A stretch of DNA of 48,478 nucleotides from an uncultured Lachnospiraceae bacterium (GTDB lineage: Bacteria; Bacillota; Clostridia; Lachnospirales; Lachnospiraceae), in NCBI GenBank assembly GCA_946414885.1, contig CAMKQH010000027.1:1-48478 (forward strand), read 5' to 3'. Positions within the stretch are counted from its first letter, which is position 1, and each line of letters starts with the position of its first letter. Position numbers and translations under genes: made by a program. The notes below the pieces were generated by a model that did not search any database, was not told the DNA's origin, and was given only the letters and a program-made list of their open reading frames with translations. This document shows, piece after piece, positions 15,938 through 24,500 of this stretch.

Positions 15938-16645
15938 TTATCTTCTGCTCTTGCTGCCGCCCTTGCTGCCTAAGATGCGCAAAATCTTCAGGAACAGGTT
16001 GATCACGTCAAGATAAATGTCCAGCGCACTGTCCACGGCATTGTCAAGGGTCTTGGGGAATGCCTGCGCCCTGTGGAAATCATATCCAATGTACAGGCTA
16101 AAGAGCACGGCGCCGATCCACGCGGTAATGCCCTGATCAACTCTCATGAACAGCAATACCAACTCCGAGATCACCAAACCCAAGAGTCCTGCAAAAAGCA
16201 CGCCGCCAAGCTTTTCAAACCATTCCGGCTTTGCAAAGCTGAGGGCTGCCATGGTAGCGGTTGTCAACATGGTGATGATGAACGCCTGACCAACGAGTTC
16301 GGATCCAAGTCCACCATAAACGTACACGGAAATGGATACCACCAGTCCCACGGGAACCACCACGAGATTGTACCCTATGAAGGATATGATCGCATTATCA
16401 GACTTCGACGACAAAAGCATTCCCACTATGCAACACACAAAGTATCCGACGTACAATACTACGGGATTCACGTAAAGCATTCTGTCCTGGAAAATGTAAC
16501 AGATCGCCACGTTCACCAAAAGTCCGTAGACCAACACGGCTCCGATCACGCCATTATAAGCTCTGTCAGAGATTTCCTCGTCCACGTAGACTTCCTTGTA
16601 CATCCTTTCTTCTCTTCTCTTATTCGTACCTAACATATCAGCCAT
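15938..16645 (-). CDS. Bax-inhibitor-1/YccA-like membrane protein (paralogue 2)
   Basis: 235 residues. Charged N-terminus, then about seven membrane segments (VIGAVLVYGLLVNVAICYIF, VVLYVGYFVCCIVGMLL, GYNLVVVPVGLVVSISVYVY and others). The C-terminus SALDIYLDVINLFLKILRIL carries the family signature almost perfectly, followed by a basic tail GSKGGSKSRR. It shares order and many residues with the gene at 14094-14828. It lies between nfeD-like and SPFH in one apparent operon (gaps about 70 bases each). Possible calcium or proton homeostasis or membrane-stress role (family inference). Confidence 0.85.
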   Translation of the reverse strand: MADMLGTNKRREERMYKEVYVDEEISDRAYNGVIGAVLVYGLLVNVAICYIFQDRMLYVNPVVLYVGYFVCCIVGMLLSSKSDNAIISFIGYNLVVVPVGLVVSISVYVYGGLGSELVGQAFIITMLTTATMAALSFAKPEWFEKLGGVLFAGLLGLVISELVLLFMRVDQGITAWIGAVLFSLYIGYDFHRAQAFPKTLDNAVDSALDIYLDVINLFLKILRILGSKGGSKSRR

Positions 16646-16714
16646 GTTTTACCACCCTCTTCCGCTTATGCGAAACCTTTATTTGCAACCACCGTCGCGG
16701 TTTGCGTTTCTGTT

Positions 16715-17194
16715 TTACGCCTCTGCCTTCGGTGCCTCCGTCACGGCGGGAGCCGCTTCGGGAATGGGCTTGCAGATCAGCTTCACGCCACTGATCGCAA
16801 CGATCTCAACAACGCTGCCCTCGTAGATCACCTGACCGTCATCCGCGCTTCTTGCGCTCCATTCCTGACCGCCAACGGAAACCTGGCCAAGGCCTCTTAA
16901 ATTGTTGAGCTCAGTAATAACAATTCCCTGCTTTCCAACAATGCTTTCCGCATTCGTGCGAATGCGGTCTTTGTTAAAATACTTTACTGCGATCGGTCTG
17001 GTAAAGATCAAGAGCAGGAATGAAACAACCAAAAACAGGATGATCTGCAGCCAGAGCGGTCCATTCAGTGCCGCAACGATCAGCGCCACAAGCGCGCCTC
17101 CGGCAAACCAGATGCTGCTCAATCCCAAAGAGATGATCTCAACCACGACTGCAACAACTAATACTACGATCCATGCAATCATCTCATAATCCAT
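16715..17194 (-). CDS. NfeD-family membrane protein
   Basis: 159 residues. Two to three N-terminal membrane helices (AWIVVLVVAVVVEIISLGLS, IWFAGGALVALIVAAL, LWLQIILFLVVSFLLLI) precede a C-terminal OB-fold domain (about 80-145: SIVGKQGIVITELNNLRGLG, then GQVIYEGSVVEIVAISGVKL). This is the short NfeD form without the ClpP-like protease domain. NfeD partners SPFH proteins. The tail APAVTEAPKAEA is low-complexity. First gene of the NfeD/BI-1/SPFH cluster. Confidence 0.9.
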   Translation of the reverse strand: MDYEMIAWIVVLVVAVVVEIISLGLSSIWFAGGALVALIVAALNGPLWLQIILFLVVSFLLLIFTRPIAVKYFNKDRIRTNAESIVGKQGIVITELNNLRGLGQVSVGGQEWSARSADDGQVIYEGSVVEIVAISGVKLICKPIPEAAPAVTEAPKAEA

Positions 17195-17278
17195 ACTTGC
17201 CTTCTTTCTGCCACAGACGGGGCAACTTTGGCGGGGATGCCGGTTTCCAGCGATCCCTAGTCTGTTTTCTATGATCCT

Positions 17279-17307
17279 AGTCTACTACAATTTGCGGTTT
17301 CAGGCAA
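17279..17307 (-). promoter_or_regulatory. Probable promoter of the NfeD-BI-1-SPFH operon
   Basis: Minus strand TTGCCT (17302-17307), 17-nt spacer, TAGACT (17279-17284). Lies about 85 bases upstream of the nfeD-like ATG. Moderate hexamer match only. Confidence 0.45.
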
Positions 17308-17361
17308 TCTTTTTATTTGCACTTTAGATTTGCTTATCGTGCGAAAGCTGAAATAATCCAT

Positions 17362-17395
17362 GAAAAATGGGCCCGCGCAGTTCACGCGAGCCCAT
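17362..17395 (-). terminator. Terminator of the SleB-like gene
   Basis: ATGGGCTCGCG and CGCGGGCCCAT pair with a short loop, followed on the minus strand by TTTTTC. It closes the cell-wall hydrolase gene that ends at 17442. Confidence 0.7.
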
Positions 17396-17441
17396 TACGT
17401 CTTGTCTTATTTTTTGTCATGATGCGGCGTTCCGCGATCCA

Positions 17442-18530
17442 TTAATAGAACACGTGGTTACCGATCACGAGGCCTTCCCTGCCGTTAACGCGACGGAAGT
17501 GCGTCAAGTCACCTACATTAGAAACGCCTGACAGTGCCTCTTCAGCTGCCTTGATGCAGCTTTCGTAAATCTTTCCTGATTCAAGTACGCGGTTTACCTT
17601 ACCGCTCATGGCAGGAGTAAACTGACCGGATGCATAGATTACGCCGTGAATGGTGTCAGGATATGCCGCACTTCTCACGCGGTTCATGACAACGGCACCC
17701 ACCGCCACCTGTCCTTCATAAGGTTCTCCGCCGGCCTCACAATGAATGAGTGCTGCCAAAAGGAGCGTCGTGTCTGCATCAACGGTATACTCGCCATAGT
17801 TCACGTGGCGCTTTGATTCTCTCTCAGCCTTCTGACGGGCCTTTACTTCCTCCACGGTCTCGCCGGCGTCGATCTGGAACGTAACGTCTACGTAATCTGA
17901 AGCCACGTATCCGTCTTTTCCGTTGTAGTCCACGCAGATCCAACCGTCAGCCGTCTCCTTGTTGAGCACGTCAACGCGCTCGCCCTCAGGGAGAAGGCCA
18001 TAGATTTCTGCTTTCGTTGAGTCTTCCATGCGGACGCGAAGTACGTCCGTGGAAACGATCGCAATCTTCTTTCCCGCATCCTCGGCAAGTGCTTCCGCCT
18101 CTTCGCCGAAAAGCAGATACTGGTCATCAGCCCATCCCACGATGTTTCCGGAGCGAAGCTTTGTCCAGCCGTCCTTTCTTTCCAGGATCTCTCCGCCACA
18201 GTCCTTGTAGAGATATCCTACAACCTTTGCATCCTCCGTTGTACCGTCAAGGATGTTCAGCTCTTTCTTTACGTTCGCCATAACGAGCTTCGATTCTTCC
18301 TTCGGCTCCTGGAGAGCAGCAAGATCCAAGTTCAGGGTCTGCGCCATTTCACTGATCTTCTCAGTAGTGTCAATGCACTTCGGCTCGAATAGCATGCCTG
18401 CGCCAACGCTCAGGAAATCCATGCCGCCATCAAATTCTGCCGCAAGAGCCGTCTGCCCGCAAAGGAGCACCATCGTCAGGGATAAAAATAATCCCATCAC
18501 CCTGGCAAACAATTTTTGGTTTGATTTCAT
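17442..18530 (-). CDS. Secreted cell-wall hydrolase with SH3b domains (SleB/Hydrolase_2)
   Basis: 362 residues. Signal peptide about 1-31 (VMGLFLSLTMVLLCGQTALA, cleavage near ALAAE). Two bacterial SH3 domains follow (about 80-145, KELNILDGTTEDAKVVGYL; about 158-218, TDVLRVRMEDSTKAEIYGLL). The C-terminal SleB-type hydrolase domain (about 250-362) has LLLAALIHCEAGGEPYEGQV with the catalytic glutamate in CEAGGE, then AVVMNRVRSAAYPDTI and GQFTPAMSG. It probably cleaves peptidoglycan glycan strands. In spore formers such enzymes act in cortex lysis, but the strong sigma-A promoter (18660-18688) suggests vegetative expression. Monocistronic between that promoter and the terminator at 17362-17395. 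Confidence 0.92.
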   Translation of the reverse strand: MKSNQKLFARVMGLFLSLTMVLLCGQTALAAEFDGGMDFLSVGAGMLFEPKCIDTTEKISEMAQTLNLDLAALQEPKEESKLVMANVKKELNILDGTTEDAKVVGYLYKDCGGEILERKDGWTKLRSGNIVGWADDQYLLFGEEAEALAEDAGKKIAIVSTDVLRVRMEDSTKAEIYGLLPEGERVDVLNKETADGWICVDYNGKDGYVASDYVDVTFQIDAGETVEEVKARQKAERESKRHVNYGEYTVDADTTLLLAALIHCEAGGEPYEGQVAVGAVVMNRVRSAAYPDTIHGVIYASGQFTPAMSGKVNRVLESGKIYESCIKAAEEALSGVSNVGDLTHFRRVNGREGLVIGNHVFY

Positions 18531-18659
18531 CTCTGTCCCAATCCTTTACACTTTTATTTCGTCACTAATTTTTGTGAAAACTATTAAAAAAACTAGTAAA
18601 AGTTAAGTCGGTTTTGTGACAAATTGTTAAGATTTTGTTACGAATCTTTGTTGCAAAGG

Positions 18660-18688
18660 ATAATAACAGAAAAAAATTTTTTTGTCAA
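18660..18688 (-). promoter_or_regulatory. Strong sigma-A promoter of the SleB-like gene
   Basis: Minus strand TTGACA (18683-18688), 17-nt spacer, TATTAT (18660-18665). The spacer is dominated by a run of A then T, which may bend DNA. The start site would lie about 120 nt before the ATG, giving an AT-rich untranslated leader. Confidence 0.75.
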
Positions 18689-18691
18689 CCC

Positions 18692-19495
18692 CTAGATATT
18701 TTTTGATTTTTCGATGCAGGCTTCCACGGCATCCATCACGGAGGCTCTAAATCCCATCTCCTCAAGCACTTTCACGGCCTCGATCGTGGTGCCTCCGGGG
18801 GAGCAAACCATGTCCTTAAGTTCTCCGGGGTGCTTGCCCGTCTCCAGGAGAAGTTTTGCGCTTCCGAGGACGGCCTGCGCGGAAAACTCATACGCCTGTG
18901 CGCGAGGCATGCCAGCCAGCACCGCGGCGTCCGCCATGGCCTCGATAAACATAAATACGTACGCGGGAGAACTTCCGCTGATGCCTACCACCACGTCCAT
19001 AAGCTTCTCGGGAACAACGCTTGCCTTGCCAAAGGATCCGAGAAGCTTTAAAGTCTCATCCATCTCCTTCTTGGTCACGTTCTTATTTGCACATACGCCC
19101 GTGCAACCTTCCAGCACCAAGGCGGGGGTGTTGGGCATGCAACGCACCACCTTCAGATCGCTCCTGCCGAGACCCTCCTCCAAAAATGCCAGCGTCTTTC
19201 CGGCAGCGATGCTGATGATCACCGTGCTCTTGCGAACCGCCTTTCCGATCTTTGGTAAAACTTCAGGTAAAACATTAGGCTTTACGGCCAAGATTAGGAG
19301 GTCTGCAGCCTCAGCCACCGCCTCTTCATTGATAGCGGTAGTTATTTTATAGGCCGTTTTTGCTTTTTCCGATGCTGCGGCAAATTTGTCATACCCAATC
19401 ACGTTCTCCGGCTTTGCCATTTTCTTGGCAAGGAGCCCTCCCATGATGGCGGTAGCCATGTTTCCAAGTCCGATGAATCCGATTTTTTTCTCCAT
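18692..19495 (-). CDS. proC: Pyrroline-5-carboxylate reductase
   Basis: 267 residues. Last step of proline synthesis, NAD(P)H-dependent reduction of pyrroline-5-carboxylate. Rossmann motif IGFIGLGNMATAIMGGLL at the N-terminus, then AVKPNVLPEVL, RCMPNTPALVLEGCTG, and the C-terminal dimerisation and substrate domain with GISGSSPAYVFMFIEAMADA and SPGGTTIEAVKVLEE. Ribosome site GAGAGG 5 nt before ATG. It sits 65 bases downstream of the SpoU methyltransferase gene, possibly cotranscribed with it. Confidence 0.97.
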   Translation of the reverse strand: MEKKIGFIGLGNMATAIMGGLLAKKMAKPENVIGYDKFAAASEKAKTAYKITTAINEEAVAEAADLLILAVKPNVLPEVLPKIGKAVRKSTVIISIAAGKTLAFLEEGLGRSDLKVVRCMPNTPALVLEGCTGVCANKNVTKKEMDETLKLLGSFGKASVVPEKLMDVVVGISGSSPAYVFMFIEAMADAAVLAGMPRAQAYEFSAQAVLGSAKLLLETGKHPGELKDMVCSPGGTTIEAVKVLEEMGFRASVMDAVEACIEKSKNI

Positions 19496-19560
19496 AGTTT
19501 CCTCTCTTTCTCCCTACTGGTTTACGTCTGTTTCTTCTATATTATAGTAGTAATTCATTT

Positions 19561-20346
19561 TTAACTTCTTTGACGCTTTGCTTCATATATTAAAAGGGCT
19601 GCCGCCACAGCCGCGTTCAGGGATTCCAATTTCCCTTCCATGGGGATTTTTACGAGGGAATCCGCCATTTCGGTCAACTCCTTCGACAAACCGTTACCTT
19701 CGTTTCCGATCAGGAACGCGGTGGGCGTTTGGAAAGAGCATCCCGTAAAATACGTCTCTCCCAAGAGGTGTGCGGCAAAGATTTTTACTTGATTTTCTTT
19801 CATATTTTGAATCATTTCTTGCAAATCATCTTCCAAAATGAAAGGCACTCTGTAAATAGACCCCATCGTAGCCCGGATTGTCTTAGGATTAAAAATATCA
19901 ACTGTTGTTTTATTCATGATTACTGCGGTGACCCCGGCGCCCTCACTGGTCCTCATAATTGTACCTAAATTGCCCGGATCTTGCAGATTTTCGAGCACCA
20001 AATACAAGCCGTTGGGGTGCTTTAGGACCTCTTCCACGTTATATTGGGGACGCTTTAAGACCGTCAAAACGCCCTGCGGGGTCTGCACGTCCGCCATTTT
20101 TTCCATGACTTCGTCCGAAACCGTCTCCCAAGGGATGCGATTTAGCTTCTCCTTCAGCTGAGGCTGATTTTCAAGCTTTTCAAGGGCTTCGTTCGTAAGA
20201 TATGCCTCCCGGATCCAGTTTTCGGGGGCTTCCCCGAACATTTTGATCCCTTCCGCAAGGAAAACCTGATCCTTTTTCCGCTCCTTAGCCTTTGTCTGCC
20301 ATTGAACCACTTGCTTTACTTTTGCGTTTGCAGTGCTGGTGATCAT
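19561..20346 (-). CDS. SpoU/TrmH-family RNA 2'-O-methyltransferase
   Basis: 261 residues. N-terminal substrate-binding domain (KERKKDQVFLAEGIKMFGEA), then a knotted SPOUT domain with motif 1 NLQDPGNLGTIMRTSEGAG, motif 2 LIGNEGNGLSKELTEMAD, and motif 3 KIPMEGKLESLNAAVAAAL. It transfers methyl from SAM to a ribose 2'-OH in rRNA or tRNA; the exact target cannot be told. Ribosome site AAGGAG 7 nt before ATG. Separated from pfkA by that gene's terminator (20411-20439) and a second hairpin (20372-20402). Confidence 0.92.
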   Translation of the reverse strand: MITSTANAKVKQVVQWQTKAKERKKDQVFLAEGIKMFGEAPENWIREAYLTNEALEKLENQPQLKEKLNRIPWETVSDEVMEKMADVQTPQGVLTVLKRPQYNVEEVLKHPNGLYLVLENLQDPGNLGTIMRTSEGAGVTAVIMNKTTVDIFNPKTIRATMGSIYRVPFILEDDLQEMIQNMKENQVKIFAAHLLGETYFTGCSFQTPTAFLIGNEGNGLSKELTEMADSLVKIPMEGKLESLNAAVAAALLIYEAKRQRS

Positions 20347-20371
20347 GTCAAAACTCCTTATGATGGGATAA

Positions 20372-20402
20372 GCACGATCCTCGCCTGACGATCGTATCGT
20401 GC
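20372..20402 (-). other. Hairpin upstream of the SpoU methyltransferase
   Basis: GCACGAT and ATCGTGC form a stem with an additional CGATCGT core between them, 25 bases upstream of the methyltransferase ATG. No T run. Possibly mRNA 5' structure. Confidence 0.35.
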
Positions 20403-20404
20403 AT

Positions 20405-20439
20405 AAAAAAGGCGGTTACGCCGCGTGGGCATAACCGCC
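20405..20439 (-). terminator. Terminator of pfkA
   Basis: GGCGGTTATGCCC and GGCGTAACCGCC pair strongly; six T (20405-20410) follow on the minus strand. It lies directly after the pfkA stop. Confidence 0.88.
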
Positions 20440-20445
20440 GGATTC

Positions 20446-21438
20446 TTATCTTTCCTTCTCATCCATGACGGAGAGCAGTCTGGAAATCTCATACTCTCTC
20501 TCATCAACGGTTTTCGTCATCTGAAGTGCTTCCTCGATGTCGAAGTCCACGAACTTGCCATCCTTATATCCAACCACGCGGTTCGTCTTTCCGTTTCTCA
20601 GAAGGTCTACCGCGTTAGCTCCCATGATGGATGCATAGTAACGATCCTTTGCGCTGGGTTCGCCGCCACGCTGCATGTAACCGAGAATGGTTGCTCTGGT
20701 CTCAATGCCGGTCGCTGCCTCGATTCGTCTTGCCATGGATACGGAGTGGCCAATGCCTTCCGCGTTGATGATGATGTGATGCGTCTTTCCAAGGCGACGG
20801 CTGCGGATGATGTTGTTGATGAGCTCCTGCTCATTATAATCATATTTTTCAGGAAGCAGAATGTCCTCGGCGCCGTTTGCGATGCCGCACCAAAGTGCAA
20901 TGTAACCTGCATCACGTCCCATAACCTCGATGATGCTGCAACGCTCGTGTGAGGAGGAAGTATCCTTAACCTTGTCGATGGCTTCCATTGCCGTATTCAC
21001 TGCCGTATCAAATCCGATGGTGTAATCCGTGCACGCGATGTCAAGGTCGATCGTGCCGGGAAGGCCGATGGTGTTGATCCCAAGTCTGGAAAGAGCCTGC
21101 GCTCCGCGGTAGGAACCGTCGCCGCCAATGACCACGATGCCGTCAATGCCATACTTCCGGCAAATGTCTGCGCCCTTCTGCTGACCTTCCTTCGTCTTGA
21201 ACTCCAGGCAACGCGCCGTACCAAGAATGGTACCGCCTCTCTGGATAATGTCGGACACGTCCTTTGCTTCCAGGTCTACGATCTCTTCATTTAAAAGGCC
21301 CTGATAGCCTTTCTTGATTCCTTTTACTTTAATTCCTCTGGCAATGGAGGTACGAACCACGGCACGGATTGCCGCATTCATTCCGGGTGCATCGCCGCCG
21401 CTGGTCAAAACGCCAATTGTTCTGATCTCTTTTTCCAT
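20446..21438 (-). CDS. pfkA: ATP-dependent 6-phosphofructokinase
   Basis: 330 residues from the ATG giving MEKEIRTIGVLTSGGDAPGM, with GGGAGG 7 nt upstream; a start five codons earlier overlaps that site. Commits fructose 6-phosphate to glycolysis. The GGDGS motif (VIGGDGSYRGAQALSRLG) with glycine rather than aspartate marks the ATP-using type. The catalytic segment reads PGTIDLDIACTDYTIGFDT where the textbook sequence is GTIDNDI, so leucine replaces asparagine next to the catalytic aspartate; I believe this occurs in related clostridia. MGRDAGYIALW and GYMQRGGEPSAKDR are intact. Follows dnaE by about 75 bases, a common Firmicutes pair. Confidence 0.96.
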   Translation of the reverse strand: MEKEIRTIGVLTSGGDAPGMNAAIRAVVRTSIARGIKVKGIKKGYQGLLNEEIVDLEAKDVSDIIQRGGTILGTARCLEFKTKEGQQKGADICRKYGIDGIVVIGGDGSYRGAQALSRLGINTIGLPGTIDLDIACTDYTIGFDTAVNTAMEAIDKVKDTSSSHERCSIIEVMGRDAGYIALWCGIANGAEDILLPEKYDYNEQELINNIIRSRRLGKTHHIIINAEGIGHSVSMARRIEAATGIETRATILGYMQRGGEPSAKDRYYASIMGANAVDLLRNGKTNRVVGYKDGKFVDFDIEEALQMTKTVDEREYEISRLLSVMDEKER

Positions 21439-21513
21439 TGTGTTTCCTCCCAATTTGTCCGCAAAATTACGTCAGAAAATATTTTAATCTATTTTTTTCC
21501 GTATTTCAATAGG

Positions 21514-24500
21514 TCACAAACGGAATTTTACGTTTTCTGCACCAAAAATTACGCCCAGACGGTTTTTCAAGCCCTCATCTGCCTTTACGCAACGGTTTGC
21601 AGGAAGCGTACGGATCTGTTTATTCTCTTTTATATAAATGACAACATTGTCATCTCCGTCAGAATCCGCGATCGCATCCAAGAGCTCCTGCTCCCGCTGC
21701 TTAAACTGCTCCATGGTCTCAAACTGGATCCACACGCCATTGGGAAGCTTTTTGACACTGGGCCTTACGTTCGCCTGGCCGCCGCCCTGTGCGCTGCCTG
21801 CATTTGGTATGGCGTCCCGGCGGCCACCCTGCCAGCCGCTCCCCGCATTTCCGGGCGTCCAGCTTCTTCCGTTGCCCTCCCGGCCGCCGCGCCTGTCTTG
21901 AAAGATCGGACCAGACTTTGCATCCGCTCTCTCCTTCGCCTCCTCAAAGCTCACCATCTGCTCGCAGATGACGTTGCAGACGGGATTTCCATCGCGGTCT
22001 TCCTTCAGGGAAACCCTTCCCTTCACGAAAACCTTCGCGTCCTCCAGCATGAGGGATCCACATTCTGAATACGTCTTGGGGAATACGATGATTTCGAGAC
22101 CTCCGACCAAGTCCTCAATGTTAATGAACGCCATGGCCTCGTTATTCTTCGTATATTTCACGTTTTTCCCCGTGATCATGCCGCCCACGATGACCGTCGC
22201 CTGATCATTCACCTTCGGTTCTCCCGTCTCTTCGTCGATGGCAAAATCCATGCTGGTGTTGGTGATCTGCCGCCTCCAAAGCTCCTGCCATGCCTCCAGC
22301 GGATGACCGCTGACGTAGACGCCAAGCACTTCCTTCTCGAATTGCAGCAGCATTTCCTTGTCATATTCGCCGACCTTCGGAAGCACCACGTCAAATTCTT
22401 CCTTCTGCTCGTCCGACACAATGTCGAAGAGCGTCAGCTGTCCGGCCATGCTGTTCTTGCGGTCATGTACGATCCGCTCCATGATCTGGGAGTAGACTGC
22501 CATGAACTGCTTTCTCGTGCCGCCGAGGCTGTCGAGGGCGCCTGCCTTGATGCAGCTCTCGATGACGCGCTTATTAATGTCATGCTCCGACATGCGCGTG
22601 ATAAAATCCTTAATGTTGGTAAAGGGCCCGCCAACTCTTCTCTCCTCGGCAAGCGCTTCTATGATGGGCCTTCCGACGCCCTTGATCGCCGTCAGGGAAT
22701 AACGGATCTTGCCGTCCTGCACGGAAAATCCACTCTCGCCCTGATTCACGTCAGGCGGCAGCACCTCGATCCCCATGCTGCGGCACGTCAAAATATACTC
22801 CGATACCTTGGAAGAGTTATCAATGACGGAGGTCATCAGCGCAGCCATAAATTCCACGGGATAATAATACTTTAAGAACGCCGTCTGGTAAGCCACTACG
22901 GCATAGCAGGCCGCGTGTGACTTATTAAATGCATATTTTGCAAAATCCATCATCTCGTCATAGATGTGGCTTGCCACTTTTTCACTGATGCCGTTCGCTA
23001 CACATCCAGGCACGCCCTCCTCCGGATTGCCGTAGACAAAGTTTGCGCGCTCCTTCTCCATGACGGACTGCTTCTTTTTGCTCATGGCGCGGCGCACAAG
23101 GTCGCTTCGGCCAAGCGTGTATCCGCCAAGGTCACGAACGATCTGCATTACCTGCTCCTGATACACGATGCATCCATGGGTCGGCTGCAGGATCGGCTCC
23201 AGCTGCGGGCAGGAATAGGTCACGCTTCCAGCGTCATTCTTGCCCTTTAGGTATTTCGGTATGAAATCCATGGGGCCCGGACGATATAAGGAAATTCCCG
23301 CTATGACGTCCTCCAGGCTCCCCGGCCGAAGCTCCTTCATGAAACTCTTCATGCCGCCGCTTTCCAGCTGGAACACGCCCTCGGTCTTGCCCGTTCCAAT
23401 ATAGGCAAGCACCTTCGGGTCATTATAATCAAGCCGGTCCATATCCAGCCTGATCCCTTGGCTCTTCTCCACAAAATTCACGGCGTCATGGATCACGGTC
23501 AGGGTCCGAAGACCTAAAAAGTCCATCTTCAAAAGGCCCAGTTCTTCCAGCGTCGTCATGGTAAATTGCGTCGTGATCGCGCCGTCACTGCCCCTCGACA
23601 GCGGCACAAACTCGTCTGCCGCCTTCGGGCAGATCACGACTCCGGCCGCGTGCATGGAAGTATGCCTCGGCAAACCTTCCAGACGCTTGCACATGTCAAT
23701 GAGATACCTTACCTGCTCGTCCTCCTCATAAAGCTTTCGAAGCTCCGGATTTTTTTCCAGCGCGAGGTCCAGCGTTATGTTCAGCTCCTGCGGCACCATC
23801 TTCGCGATCTTGTCCACGTAGGCATAGGGCAGGTCCATCGCCCGGCCCACGTCGCGGATCACGCCGCGCGCCGCCAGCGTACCGAAAGTCACGATCTGCA
23901 CAACCTTCTCCGCGCCGTACTTGCGGCTCACGTAATCAATGACCTCCTGCCTTCTCTCAAAGCAAAAGTCAATGTCAATATCGGGCATGGACACGCGCTC
24001 CGGATTGAGGAAACGCTCAAACAGGAGGCTGTATCTGATGGGATCGATGTTGGTGATCTTAAGGCAATAGGAAACAATGCTTCCTGCTGCCGAGCCACGC
24101 CCCGGTCCAACGGGAATGTCATTTTCCTTAGCATAATTGATAAAATCCCAAACGATCAGGAAATAGTCGACGTAGCCCATGCGCTTTATGATCCCAAGCT
24201 CATAGGACAACCTTTCGCCGTAAGTCTGACCGGTGTCACCGGCCTGCCTGCCCATGACTTCTTTCAAAAGGGCGTCATAGCTTTCCGGATCCTCCGGAAG
24301 GTTCACCGGCTCCCAGGAATTCTCCACGTGCAGAAGATCACGCCCGTATCTAGCGATCAAACCGTCATTACACAATTTATTCAAATAACTCCAGGAATCA
24401 TAGCCCTCCGGCACCTCATAGTGCGGCAGCTTTGTCTCCCCGAATTTGATCTCCACGTTACAGCGGTCCGCGATCCGCTGCGTATTCTCCACGGCCTCCC

